IMG/VR virus record: IMGVR_UViG_3300043425_000522 | Coordinates: 1-51,088 of that record | Length of the DNA: 51,088 bases | Strand: one strand, 5' to 3' | Source of the DNA: a virus | Part shown: one piece after another, positions 1-6,713 of the stretch | Position numbering within the stretch: position 1 is the stretch's first letter | Layout of the letters: each line of letters begins with the position of its first letter | Notes under the pieces: generated by a model | What the model was told of the DNA's origin: nothing | What the model saw: the letters and a program-made list of their open reading frames with translations, nothing else | The model's database searches: none | Made by a program: the position numbers and the translations under genes

Positions 1-140
1 ATGTGCTCGAGCCCGAACTGCATGGCTACATCCCCGTGGTCGTGGATGGTAAGAGCAGCCTTCCCGCCTGTGTTGCGCCCGTGGTGGATGACCTGCGCAG
101 GCTGGGTGCGACCCTGCCCGAGACGCCGAAAGCGGCGTGA
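1..140 (+). CDS. 3' end of an unidentified protein (partial)
   Basis: An open frame runs in from the left edge of the window and ends at TGA 138-140. It gives the last 45 residues of a protein, ending in LPETPKAA. I do not recognise the family. Codon use is G/C-rich in third positions, like the neighbours, so it is probably a real gene of the same + strand series. It ends one base before a perfect palindrome (141-158), which suggests that regulation of the next gene begins there. Confidence 0.55.
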   Translation, partial: VLEPELHGYIPVVVDGKSSLPACVAPVVDDLRRLGATLPETPKAA

Positions 141-158
141 GTTAGGGACTTCCCTAAC
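141..158. promoter_or_regulatory. Palindromic repeat copy 1
   Basis: Perfect copy GTTAGGG-ACTT-CCCTAAC, with 7-base arms and a 4-base spacer. It lies between the stop of the partial first gene and the AAA+ ATPase gene. It is one of ten related sites in the left arm and one of two with fully matching arms. Confidence 0.8.
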
Positions 159-159
159 T

Positions 160-189
160 GTTACGTGAAGAGTCCAATAGTGACGTAAC
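160..189. repeat. Inverted repeat upstream of the AAA+ ATPase gene
   Basis: GTTACGT (160-166) and ACGTAAC (183-189) are perfect 7-base inverted arms around a 16-base spacer. The element starts two bases after palindrome copy 1 and ends 36 bases before the ATG at 226. It could be an operator with half-sites about two helical turns apart, or an RNA hairpin in the 5' leader. I see no convincing -35/-10 pair in this gap. Confidence 0.5.
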
Positions 190-225
190 CCCAACCAACA
201 AAACTTCTTACGGAGAACAATCCAG

Positions 226-1323
226 ATGTCTAACGACGCCGTCAACATGTATGCGCTGAACCTCGACCAGATCGCCAACCTCATCAAGGCGACGGGCCAC
301 CTCCGCACCACGCTGGTGCAGGGCCACATGGGCACGGGTAAATCCTCGCTGCTGCGCACCCTCGCCCGTGAACTGCCCGACCACATCCCGTGCTACTTCG
401 ACTGCACGACCAAGGACTTGGGCGACATCACTCTGCCCCGCATCGCCGAAGCGGGCGCGGACGCGGCGTATGTGTCCTACGCTACCAACGAGGAGTTGGG
501 TGCGCACCATGGTGGGCCGATCATCCTGATGATCGACGAGTTGGGTAAGTCGAACCCGTCGGTGAAGAATGCTCTGCTGCGTGTGATCCTCGAGCGCAAG
601 ATCGGCAGCTACTCGCTGCACCCCGAGTCCATCGTCTTCGCTACCACCAACCTCGGTGGTGAGGGCGTGGGTGACATGATGCCTCCCCATATGCGTAACC
701 GCATCACCGTTGTCACGGCCCGCAAGCCGAGCAACATGGAGTGGATCGAGTGGGGTATCAACAACGACATCGACCACACCCTGCTGGGCTGGTGCAAGGA
801 TAACCCGCAGCTGTTCCACGGGTTCGACAACTACAAGAACCCCGACGACAACCCCTACATCTACCACCCCAAGCAGCAGCGCGCGGCATTCGTTACGCCT
901 CGCTCCCTCGAAGCGGCATCCGACATCCTCAAGAACCGCAAGGGTCTGGACGACATGACCGTGACGAGCGCGCTGATGGGCACCATCGGTGATCGTGGTG
1001 CGATGGACCTGATGGCATTCGTCAAGCTGTCGGACCAGCTTCCCTCGCTGGAGTCCATCAAGAAGTCGCCGGAGACGGCCAAGGTGCCGAGTTCTGCGGC
1101 TGCCGTGTGCATGGTGGTCTACCGCACCCTCGCAACCATCGAGAAGGACTGGATCGACAACTGGATGATTTATTGCCAGAGATTGGACAAGGAAGCGCAG
1201 GGCATGTTCGCCAACGGTGTGCGCGCCCCGAAATACAACAAGCAGGCCATGATTATGACGAACAAGAGCTTCACTCAGTGGGCTATGTCGCACAGCTATC
1301 TTTTTGCTGCTGACAAGCGTTGA
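226..1323 (+). CDS. MoxR/CobS-like AAA+ ATPase
   Basis: 365-residue P-loop ATPase of the MoxR/CobS-like AAA+ group. Walker A is GHMGTGKS at residues 33-40, Walker B is LMIDEL at 101-106 (D104, E105), and a sensor-1-type ATTN is at 139-142. HMRNR at about 155-159 may supply an arginine finger. MoxR ATPases usually act as chaperones that load metals or assemble complexes together with a von Willebrand A partner. The gene two places downstream (1691-2896) is such a partner, so this is probably the motor half of a two-part remodelling system; the target is unknown. GGAGA sits about 10 bases before the ATG. The stop overlaps palindrome copy 2. A long open frame on the opposite strand is a codon-bias shadow. 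Confidence 0.88.
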   Translation: MSNDAVNMYALNLDQIANLIKATGHLRTTLVQGHMGTGKSSLLRTLARELPDHIPCYFDCTTKDLGDITLPRIAEAGADAAYVSYATNEELGAHHGGPIILMIDELGKSNPSVKNALLRVILERKIGSYSLHPESIVFATTNLGGEGVGDMMPPHMRNRITVVTARKPSNMEWIEWGINNDIDHTLLGWCKDNPQLFHGFDNYKNPDDNPYIYHPKQQRAAFVTPRSLEAASDILKNRKGLDDMTVTSALMGTIGDRGAMDLMAFVKLSDQLPSLESIKKSPETAKVPSSAAAVCMVVYRTLATIEKDWIDNWMIYCQRLDKEAQGMFANGVRAPKYNKQAMIMTNKSFTQWAMSHSYLFAADKR

Positions 1324-1340
1324 TTAGGGAGAACCCTGAC
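1323..1340. promoter_or_regulatory. Palindromic repeat copy 2
   Basis: ATTAGGG-AGAA-CCCTGAC, with one internal arm mismatch. It fills the whole gap between the ATPase stop codon and the ATG at 1341. The only purine-rich ribosome-binding sequence for the next gene (GGGAGA) lies inside the site, so protein binding or hairpin formation here would affect its translation. Confidence 0.7.
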
Positions 1341-1694
1341 ATGTGGTTGAACAACAAGGGGGATTACAAACCCCCTACTCCCTTCCGTGAGTTGGCCAGC
1401 CGGGCTTTCGGGTTGATCATCATGCTCAAGCCCTATGACCCCGACTGGGATCACTACGTGCGGGTAGCCATCGCTCTCGGGATGATCCGTCCATACTACT
1501 ACAGCGAGGTGGCTGATCCGAAATGGCTGAGTAACTGTTCGGTCCACATCGGAAAAGTAGCGGCGTGGGTGGGCAACTACCCATACAGCTACGGCGAGCA
1601 CCCCGATTTGGATGTTCGTCCATCATACGCGACGATCAGACTGTTGAAGAAACATGTGGATCGAGTGATCCGCGAAGCAGGAGGACTTGTATGA
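1341..1694 (+). CDS. Conserved-looking hypothetical protein between the ATPase and VWA genes
   Basis: 117 residues, starting at ATG 1341 and preceded by GGGAGA. An in-frame TTG at 1320 is less likely because it overlaps the ATPase gene. The protein is rich in Trp, Tyr and Pro and has no motif I can name. Its stop overlaps the next start as ATGA (1691-1694), so translation is probably coupled to the VWA protein. Its position inside the ATPase-VWA pair suggests that it works with them; this is inference from context. Confidence 0.7.
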   Translation: MWLNNKGDYKPPTPFRELASRAFGLIIMLKPYDPDWDHYVRVAIALGMIRPYYYSEVADPKWLSNCSVHIGKVAAWVGNYPYSYGEHPDLDVRPSYATIRLLKKHVDRVIREAGGLV

Positions 1695-2896
1695 TGTTTA
1701 TGCTAGGGAACACCCTAACCGCTGAACAGCGGCTGCAGAAGGCTGTGATCGACATCATGGCCAACCCCAAGTATGTGGCCCTTGCGGGCATCCTGATGAT
1801 CGGTGATCGCCGTATCGAGGATGACGAGGCTCGGTGCCCCACCGCCTACACCAACGGGCGGGACGAGGTCTATGGCCGTGCCTTCGTCAGCAAGCTGAAC
1901 GATGCCGAGTTGCGCTTCCTGATCCTGCATGAGTGCTACCACAAACTCTATCGGCACCTGACTGTGTGGCGTTGGATGTTCGACGAGCATCATCAGGCTG
2001 CCAACATGGCCACGGACTTCGTGATCAACGTCAAGCTGGTGGACGACAACACCGACGGCTTCGCCACCATGACGGGCGAACTGAAGATTGGCTGCTTCGA
2101 CGAGAAGTATCGGGGGTGGGACTCCGCTCAGGTCTTTGCCGATCTGAAGAAGAACGGCAGGAAAGGGTCGGGCAGCGGCGGGTCGGGCACCGGTTTCGAT
2201 GAGCATGGCTGGGACGACGCGAAGGAGATGACCGCCGAGCAGAAGCAGGAGTTGGCCCGTGAGATCGACGAGGCGATCCGTCAGGGTGCGTTGATGGCAG
2301 GCAAGACGGGCAGCGGTGGCGACCGCAGCCTTGAAGAACTCCTCCAACCGCAAGTGGATTGGCGTGAGATGCTGCGTGACTTCGTTACCTCCACCTGTGC
2401 AGGCTCTGACTACTCCACATGGCGTAAGCCTAACCGCCGCTACATCGGCGCGGGTATGTATATGCCGAGCGGGATCAGCGAGAGCATCGGTGAGATCGTG
2501 GTGGCTATCGACACGTCGGGTTCTATCGGTGGGCGGCAGCTGTCTGCCTTCCTGTCCGAGGTCAAGTCTGTGGCCGATACCGTCCACCCCGAGGCTATCC
2601 GCCTTCTCTACTGGGACACGCAGGTCTGTGGCGACGAGCGTTATGAGGGTGAGGAGGTGGACAAGATCGTCCAGAGCACCAAGCCCAAGGGCGGCGGCGG
2701 CACCATCGTCGAGTGCGTTCCAGAGTATCTGCAGGACAAGCAGATCAAGGCTCAGTGCGTCATCGTGCTGACCGACGGCTATCTCGGTGGATCGTGGGGT
2801 GAGTGGAACCACCCTGTTCTCTGGACCATCCTCGACAACAAGAACGCGGTGCCTTCGGTCGGTCAGGCCGTGCACATCAAGCATCATGAAATGTGA
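1691..2896 (+). CDS. VWA-domain protein with N-terminal HExxH metallopeptidase-like domain
   Basis: 401 residues, resembling the putative metallopeptidase/VWA-like (DUF2201) proteins. The N-terminal domain carries HECYH at residues 80-84, a zincin-type metal site. A Gly/Ser-rich linker follows at about 155-180. The C-terminal VWA-like domain has a MIDAS signature DTSGS at 274-278 and LTDG at about 360-363. Partners of this type work with MoxR ATPases, and one lies at 226-1323. The start at ATG 1691 is chosen because it overlaps the previous stop; an upstream ATG at 1565 would read backwards through most of the preceding gene. Palindrome copy 3 lies in codons 4-10. Whether the HExxH site cleaves anything is unknown. 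Confidence 0.85.
   Translation: MMFMLGNTLTAEQRLQKAVIDIMANPKYVALAGILMIGDRRIEDDEARCPTAYTNGRDEVYGRAFVSKLNDAELRFLILHECYHKLYRHLTVWRWMFDEHHQAANMATDFVINVKLVDDNTDGFATMTGELKIGCFDEKYRGWDSAQVFADLKKNGRKGSGSGGSGTGFDEHGWDDAKEMTAEQKQELAREIDEAIRQGALMAGKTGSGGDRSLEELLQPQVDWREMLRDFVTSTCAGSDYSTWRKPNRRYIGAGMYMPSGISESIGEIVVAIDTSGSIGGRQLSAFLSEVKSVADTVHPEAIRLLYWDTQVCGDERYEGEEVDKIVQSTKPKGGGGTIVECVPEYLQDKQIKAQCVIVLTDGYLGGSWGEWNHPVLWTILDNKNAVPSVGQAVHIKHHEM
1702..1719. promoter_or_regulatory. Palindromic repeat copy 3 (inside the VWA gene start)
   Basis: GCTAGGG-AACA-CCCTAAC, lying 11 bases after the first base of the VWA gene. Read in frame it encodes LGNTLT and uses two CTA leucine codons, which are otherwise scarce in this G/C-rich gene. 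Confidence 0.65.
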
Positions 2897-2902
2897 GCCG
2901 CC

Positions 2903-2921
2903 TTTAGGGCGGTTCCCTAAC
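2903..2921. promoter_or_regulatory. Palindromic repeat copy 4
   Basis: TTTAGGG-CGGTT-CCCTAAC with a 5-base spacer. It lies between the VWA stop and the next gene, just upstream of the AGAGGAGAA ribosome-binding site. Confidence 0.7.
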
Positions 2922-2937
2922 AGAGGAGAAGAATGAA

Positions 2938-3384
2938 ATGGGATACAGAAGCGACATCGTTATCGCCTTCGCCTTCAAGACGCGAGAGCAGATCGAAGAA
3001 GTGCTGGCGGTCTACCAGATGCATCAGTTTGTGCAGAAGCACCGGCTGGCTGAGGTGTGGACTATCCACGAGTGGGATGGATGCTGGGGCCTTACATACC
3101 ACGCCGAGAGCGTCAAGTGGTATGAAGGATACGAGGATGTGATTGGCATCAACCACATGGAAAACGTGGTTCATGACTTCGCCGAGCATCGCGGGGAGGA
3201 CGTGGGTCAGATAGACAATGACGGAAAGCAGCAGATAATTGTCGCCTTCCCATACGCCTACCGCATGTTGCGTATTGGCGAGAACGATGACGATGTTGAG
3301 CACGACAGTGACTGTAACAGTTATCTAGACGAAGAGTTGTGTGAGCGCCTGCGCCTTGTTCGCTACATCGAAACCGACTTCTGA
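2938..3384 (+). CDS. Hypothetical phage protein (MGYRSD-type)
   Basis: 148-residue acidic, aromatic-rich soluble protein that starts MGYRSDI. I have a general memory of small phage proteins with this N-terminus but know no function for them. ATG 2938 is preferred: AGAGGAGAA ends about 8 bases before it. ATG 2933 opens another frame that stops at 3142 and looks non-coding. Palindrome copy 4 lies just upstream, so the gene is probably under the same control as its neighbours. Confidence 0.75.
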   Translation: MGYRSDIVIAFAFKTREQIEEVLAVYQMHQFVQKHRLAEVWTIHEWDGCWGLTYHAESVKWYEGYEDVIGINHMENVVHDFAEHRGEDVGQIDNDGKQQIIVAFPYAYRMLRIGENDDDVEHDSDCNSYLDEELCERLRLVRYIETDF

Positions 3385-3395
3385 GGACTAATCAA

Positions 3396-4463
3396 ATGTA
3401 TATCAATCGACTGAACAGCTTCGACGAAGTGGCTGCGTGCTATGAGAAAACCCCCGTGCTCAAGAGCAAGCACCATAAGGTGGAGCAGGACGTGCGGCCC
3501 ATCGGCAGCCGTCGTCGTAAGACCGAGCGCATCATCAAGATCAGCGACAAGTGCTACGTCCTTTCCTGCGGAGGCGATGTCGATCCCGTCTTTAACTGGG
3601 TGCGTGGTCGCGACTACCTAGAGAAGTTTCCCATCACGCCGAAAGAGACGGAGATGATGAGCCCCATCGTGTGGCGCAAGCACAAGGATGGCAGCGAGAC
3701 GATCACTGTCCGCAACGGCTGGGGTGATTGGCAGCACAACGCGGTATATTCCTTCCTCGCTCGTACACTACCGAGGGAGTTGTGGTTCCGTATCAACAGA
3801 CAGGGTCGGCAGGCTATCTACAACCGCTCCGAGGGCAAGGAGTATTACTTGCCAAAGACCAAGACGGTGCCTCGCCACATCCATGAGTATTACTTGGACC
3901 ACCACAAAAAAGGCATCGCGTGGGCCAAGATGTATTACTCGAGTGGGCAGCTGAAGTTCGACAACATGAGCCTGACGTTCAAGCGCAAGGATGACGGCAC
4001 GTTCGAACTGTTAGGGTCTGCCCCTAAGGAAATGGTTAAGCGCACACGAGTGAACGTGGACGAAAAGGCCAAATACAAGGAGGCCATCAACGAAATCTTC
4101 GCGTGGTCTATGACGATGTATCCGCTGATGCGGGATCAGCTGGATTGGAATTTTCGGCAAGATATGGCGAAACAGCTTGGCGATATGGCCAAGGAAAACA
4201 AGATCGCCGGGTGGTGTGTGGCGTGGCAAGACACATTCTCCAGATGCCAACCGACACTCATCCGCAGCATCATCAAAGACCGTGCGCACCCCATGCGCTA
4301 CTTTTTTGGTGTGGCTGCGATGTATGAGATCAAGTCGGCGACTACGGGGTGGAATGTCGACGGCCTCGACGAAGAGGGCCGGAAGAAACGTGCTAGGGCT
4401 TACTACAATCGTTGGATCAACAAGCTGGCAGGATTCGCCAGCATCGTGAAAGAGGAGAAATAA
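3396..4463 (+). CDS. Hypothetical protein, 355 aa
   Basis: A basic protein rich in Trp, Tyr, Lys and Arg with no motif I can assign. The middle has several Tyr-Tyr and basic clusters (about residues 125-190), and the C-terminal half is predicted helical. It starts 11 bases after the previous stop with GAGGA upstream, and ends two bases before the next gene, so it sits within an operon. Palindrome copy 5 lies inside the gene at about codons 205-211 and imposes a rare TTA codon. It could be a nucleic-acid-binding protein, judged only by charge. Confidence 0.75.
   Translation: MYINRLNSFDEVAACYEKTPVLKSKHHKVEQDVRPIGSRRRKTERIIKISDKCYVLSCGGDVDPVFNWVRGRDYLEKFPITPKETEMMSPIVWRKHKDGSETITVRNGWGDWQHNAVYSFLARTLPRELWFRINRQGRQAIYNRSEGKEYYLPKTKTVPRHIHEYYLDHHKKGIAWAKMYYSSGQLKFDNMSLTFKRKDDGTFELLGSAPKEMVKRTRVNVDEKAKYKEAINEIFAWSMTMYPLMRDQLDWNFRQDMAKQLGDMAKENKIAGWCVAWQDTFSRCQPTLIRSIIKDRAHPMRYFFGVAAMYEIKSATTGWNVDGLDEEGRKKRARAYYNRWINKLAGFASIVKEEK
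4010..4028. promoter_or_regulatory. Palindromic repeat copy 5 (intragenic)
   Basis: GTTAGGG-TCTGC-CCCTAAG inside the 355-residue gene, encoding LLGSAPK. The reading phase and encoded residues differ from the other intragenic copies, which points to selection on DNA or RNA and not on protein. Confidence 0.6.
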
Positions 4464-4464
4464 A

Positions 4465-5352
4465 ATGGCAATCAAACCAAAGGCGTGGCCGGTTAGCCAG
4501 CTGATGAGCGACGACGCGGTGAAGCGCGACGAGCAGAACAAGAACTATCCATACAAGCACAAAGCCTTCGACGATCTGATCGAAGCCGTCGGTAATGAAC
4601 TGCGTGACGTCAAGTTCAGCAGGATCGGCAATAGCACGGCTGTGGTCTACCGTGAGGGTGACGTGTTTGCGCTCGGTGAGATCGGCTACAAGAACACCAA
4701 GAGTAAGGGCAATGGCGAGTTCACCTACTACGTGCAGTCGAGGACCATCGCGAACGACAAGTATAAGGACACTAGCTGGCAGCACTTCATCGTGTCGACC
4801 AAGGTGCTGAAGAACGCGGTCAAGGCAGCATCCGCTTATCTCACGCCATTCAATGTGAAGGAGATGATGGAAGCCACCAAGGACGCGGCGCGTCAGAAAG
4901 TGCATGAGGTTGTGAACATCCACAACGCGGCAGCGCGACAGGCATACAAGGACCTGACGGGTGAGGCTGGGTATAGCACCAACATGGAAGGGGAGTTCGT
5001 AGAAGAAATCCGGCACTTTGAGTTCGCTTCGCTCAGGCTCAGAGCGGCGCGCGATAACTTCTTCAAATACCGGGATGCGTGGCTGGATGCGAAGAATGCG
5101 ATGGCCAAGGGTCTGTATTTCGTCGGCGTCACCGACGCCTTTGGTCAGAAGTTCGTGGACTTCGCGAGGGTGGACATGAGTTACCCCTACGGGGCGGAAG
5201 TCTTCGATAGGCAGCCCGCCGAAAGCGTTGCAGATTGGGTGTTGGGGCGGCTGGCTGTGCTGAGCATGGTCCCGATGCACACATACGTGCAGGGCGTCGG
5301 CATTAGGCTGGACGACAGGACTTACTACATCGCAGGAGAGGAGCAGGAATGA
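4465..5352 (+). CDS. Hypothetical protein, 295 aa, with a C-terminal domain shared with the next gene
   Basis: Starts at ATG 4465 with AGAGGAG upstream. Residues 1-200 look largely helical and charged. The last about 45 residues contain RLAVLSM followed by QGVGIRLDDRTYYI, which closely matches the end of the next protein (RLAVLAM, then EGVGMRVDENVFWI). I read this as an ancient partial duplication. The function is unknown. The stop overlaps the next ATG (ATGA at 5349-5352), so the two are probably translated together. Confidence 0.75.
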   Translation: MAIKPKAWPVSQLMSDDAVKRDEQNKNYPYKHKAFDDLIEAVGNELRDVKFSRIGNSTAVVYREGDVFALGEIGYKNTKSKGNGEFTYYVQSRTIANDKYKDTSWQHFIVSTKVLKNAVKAASAYLTPFNVKEMMEATKDAARQKVHEVVNIHNAAARQAYKDLTGEAGYSTNMEGEFVEEIRHFEFASLRLRAARDNFFKYRDAWLDAKNAMAKGLYFVGVTDAFGQKFVDFARVDMSYPYGAEVFDRQPAESVADWVLGRLAVLSMVPMHTYVQGVGIRLDDRTYYIAGEEQE

Positions 5353-5780
5353 AGGCGTTCTGGGATACCTATTGGAATATCGCTGTGGCCAACGGCAAGG
5401 ACCGGCAGTTCGCCGTCGGTCGTGTCGTGCGTGACGACATGGAGCGCGCTGTTCTGGGAACAACCGACGTGTCTTTCGGGGCGGCAGCGATGATGGCCAA
5501 ACGGGTTGATGCGCTACGGGCTCAGTGGGAAGGAGGTATGGAGAACGTCTATCGCGTATACATATATCCTAGTAGCAAACGTGTAGAAGTGGTATGTCTT
5601 GGTATAGACAACATAGACACCGAGGCCGAAGGTATCTACGACGCAGCCAAGGCGCTGCCCAACTGGATGCAGGAGAGGCTGGCTGTGCTTGCTATGATGA
5701 AGGTTGACCCGCCCCAGACCAAGGTCGAGGGCGTTGGTATGCGAGTCGACGAGAATGTTTTCTGGATCATCAAAGGTTAG
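5349..5780 (+). CDS. Hypothetical protein, 143 aa, paralogous to the C-terminus of its upstream neighbour
   Basis: The C-terminal 45 residues match those of the preceding 295-residue protein. A short beta-rich segment at about residues 65-85 (YRVYIYP, EVVCLG) precedes it. The shared module may be a small binding or dimerisation domain. The start ATGA overlaps the previous stop. The stop codon TAG is itself part of palindrome copy 6, so any factor bound there sits at the boundary with the next gene. Confidence 0.75.
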   Translation: MKAFWDTYWNIAVANGKDRQFAVGRVVRDDMERAVLGTTDVSFGAAAMMAKRVDALRAQWEGGMENVYRVYIYPSSKRVEVVCLGIDNIDTEAEGIYDAAKALPNWMQERLAVLAMMKVDPPQTKVEGVGMRVDENVFWIIKG

Positions 5781-5793
5781 GGAGAACCCTAAA
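5776..5793. promoter_or_regulatory. Palindromic repeat copy 6, overlapping a stop and a start codon
   Basis: GTTAGGG-AGAA-CCCTAAA. The last base is the A of the ATG at 5793, and the TAG stop of the previous gene is in the left arm. The spacer and left arm also carry the only Shine-Dalgarno-like purines (GGGAGAA) for the next gene. Confidence 0.75.
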
Positions 5794-6005
5794 TGGAATA
5801 CTGGACAGTCATGTGGATCACGGTGCTGAGTGGTTACTTGGAGGGCGCAACGCTGGCGCTTCCCTACGAGACAGAGGCGCAGTGCTTGGCGGCGCTAAAT
5901 GCGGTCAGCGATACGCTGCCCTACGACCACAACCTCGAGTGCCGGGTGGGCGACGTGCCGTCGTCCTCGATCCGTCCGAAGCGCAATCCGATCTACGGGG
6001 AATGA
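5793..6005 (+). CDS. Small hypothetical protein, 70 aa
   Basis: The N-terminal 20 residues are hydrophobic (MEYWTVMWITVLSGY), and Cys at about 29 and 50 could form a disulphide. It may be exported or membrane-associated, but no lipobox or clear cleavage site is visible. Its start lies inside palindrome copy 6, so control of translation by that element is plausible. I do not recognise the family. It ends two bases before the VRR-NUC gene. Confidence 0.6.
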   Translation: MEYWTVMWITVLSGYLEGATLALPYETEAQCLAALNAVSDTLPYDHNLECRVGDVPSSSIRPKRNPIYGE

Positions 6006-6006
6006 G

Positions 6007-6309
6007 ATGGCAACGCCCGAGAGCAAGGTCAAAGCCAAGGTGGTCGCCCAGCTGAAAACGCTGGGTGCCTACCACTTCTATCCCGTAACGTCAGGCTACG
6101 GTTCTTCCGGGGTGCCAGACATTGTTGGGTGCTACAAGGGCCGGTTCTTCGGCATCGAGTGCAAGGCCAAGGGCAACAAGCCGACGACCCTGCAGCAGAT
6201 GAACCTGAACAAGATCGAGGGCTGCGGTGGCATCGCTCTCGTCATCGACGAAACAAATGTGGACGACGTGGCGTCCTACATAAGCGCCATGACATATGAG
6301 GAGAAATGA
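6007..6309 (+). CDS. VRR-NUC domain nuclease
   Basis: A 100-residue single-domain VRR-NUC (PD-(D/E)XK superfamily) protein. GVPDIV places the metal-binding Asp at residue 38, GIECKAK gives Glu51 and Lys53, and QQ at 63-64 completes the usual core. Stand-alone viral VRR-NUC proteins are structure-specific nucleases, often proposed as Holliday-junction resolvases, and often travel with an SNF2 helicase. One is present at 14338-15873. ATG 6007 is the natural start; longer readings come from the overlapping frame of the previous gene. It probably resolves or trims replication and recombination intermediates. Confidence 0.88.
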   Translation: MATPESKVKAKVVAQLKTLGAYHFYPVTSGYGSSGVPDIVGCYKGRFFGIECKAKGNKPTTLQQMNLNKIEGCGGIALVIDETNVDDVASYISAMTYEEK

Positions 6310-6310
6310 A

Positions 6311-6529
6311 ATGAAGACGCTACTGTTGGTATCAATCCTAACCCTCGCTGCCTGCGGGCCGCATGTCATCCCACCGAAAGGACAAGGCTATGTTGAAGTG
6401 GATCGTGCTGGGGGTCGGCTGCCTCCTGTTGTTGGACCTGATCCTGTTGCTGGACCTGATCACCCTGCTGATGGCGGAAGTCACGACGAAGGGTCTTCTG
6501 ACGCTAATGGGGATGTAAGCGATGAGTGA
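6311..6529 (+). CDS. Putative small lipoprotein with a nested overlapping gene
   Basis: 72 residues with a classic lipoprotein signal: MKTLLLVSILTLAAC, lipobox LAAC and Cys15. The mature part is short and rich in Pro, Gly and Asp. GAGGAG lies 7 bases before the ATG. From codon 27 onward the frame overlaps a second good open frame (6390-6518), and its composition there looks shaped by that other frame. It may be an outer-membrane lipoprotein, for example for exclusion of competing phages or a second outer spanin. Either role is inference. Confidence 0.5.
   Translation: MKTLLLVSILTLAACGPHVIPPKGQGYVEVDRAGGRLPPVVGPDPVAGPDHPADGGSHDEGSSDANGDVSDE
6390..6518 (+). CDS. Small membrane peptide, 42 aa, nested out of frame
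   Basis: ATG 6390 to TAA 6516-6518 gives a 42-residue peptide with one strongly hydrophobic segment (about residues 4-28, rich in Leu and Ile) preceded by a Lys. GAAAGGAC lies about 6 bases upstream, a good ribosome-binding site in the middle of the lipoprotein gene. It lies wholly inside the 6311-6529 frame in another phase. The layout recalls nested lysis or exclusion genes. No family recognised. Confidence 0.45.
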   Translation: MLKWIVLGVGCLLLLDLILLLDLITLLMAEVTTKGLLTLMGM

Positions 6530-6713
6530 CCCAGACAACCGTATGCACTTCCGCTGCGGCGAATGCAGCACAAACTTCAGCACCGCCAATGACGTCTTCC
6601 CAATGGACGCGAAGGAGTTGAGCAAGCTGGCCCGTGAGATCAAATGCCCAACCTGCGGAGCAGGGTCGAAGCGGCTGTATTTGCGGGCGAATGTGAGCAA
6701 GGAGAAGCTATGA
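6522..6713 (+). CDS. Small zinc-ribbon protein
   Basis: 63 residues with two CxxC pairs, CGEC at 12-15 and CPTC at 42-45, separated by a helical stretch. This is the arrangement of a zinc ribbon, probably binding nucleic acid or a protein partner. The ATG overlaps the end of the lipoprotein frame and the stop overlaps the next ATG, so it belongs to a tightly packed operon. The function is unknown. Confidence 0.7.
   Translation: MSDPDNRMHFRCGECSTNFSTANDVFPMDAKELSKLAREIKCPTCGAGSKRLYLRANVSKEKL

Noticed and set aside
208-1293. A 361-residue open frame on the - strand opposite the AAA+ ATPase gene
   Set aside because: It mirrors a gene with intact ATPase motifs. Its composition (many His, Arg, Val) is what third-position G/C gives on the antisense strand.
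1715-2887. A 390-residue - strand frame opposite the VWA gene
   Set aside because: Antisense shadow of a gene with clear HExxH and MIDAS motifs; no ribosome-binding site of its own.
6325-6342. GTTGGTATCAATCCTAAC as a further palindrome copy
   Set aside because: The spacing fits, but two of the seven arm positions do not pair and the left GGG is lost. It may be chance in a Leu/Ile/Ser signal-peptide sequence.
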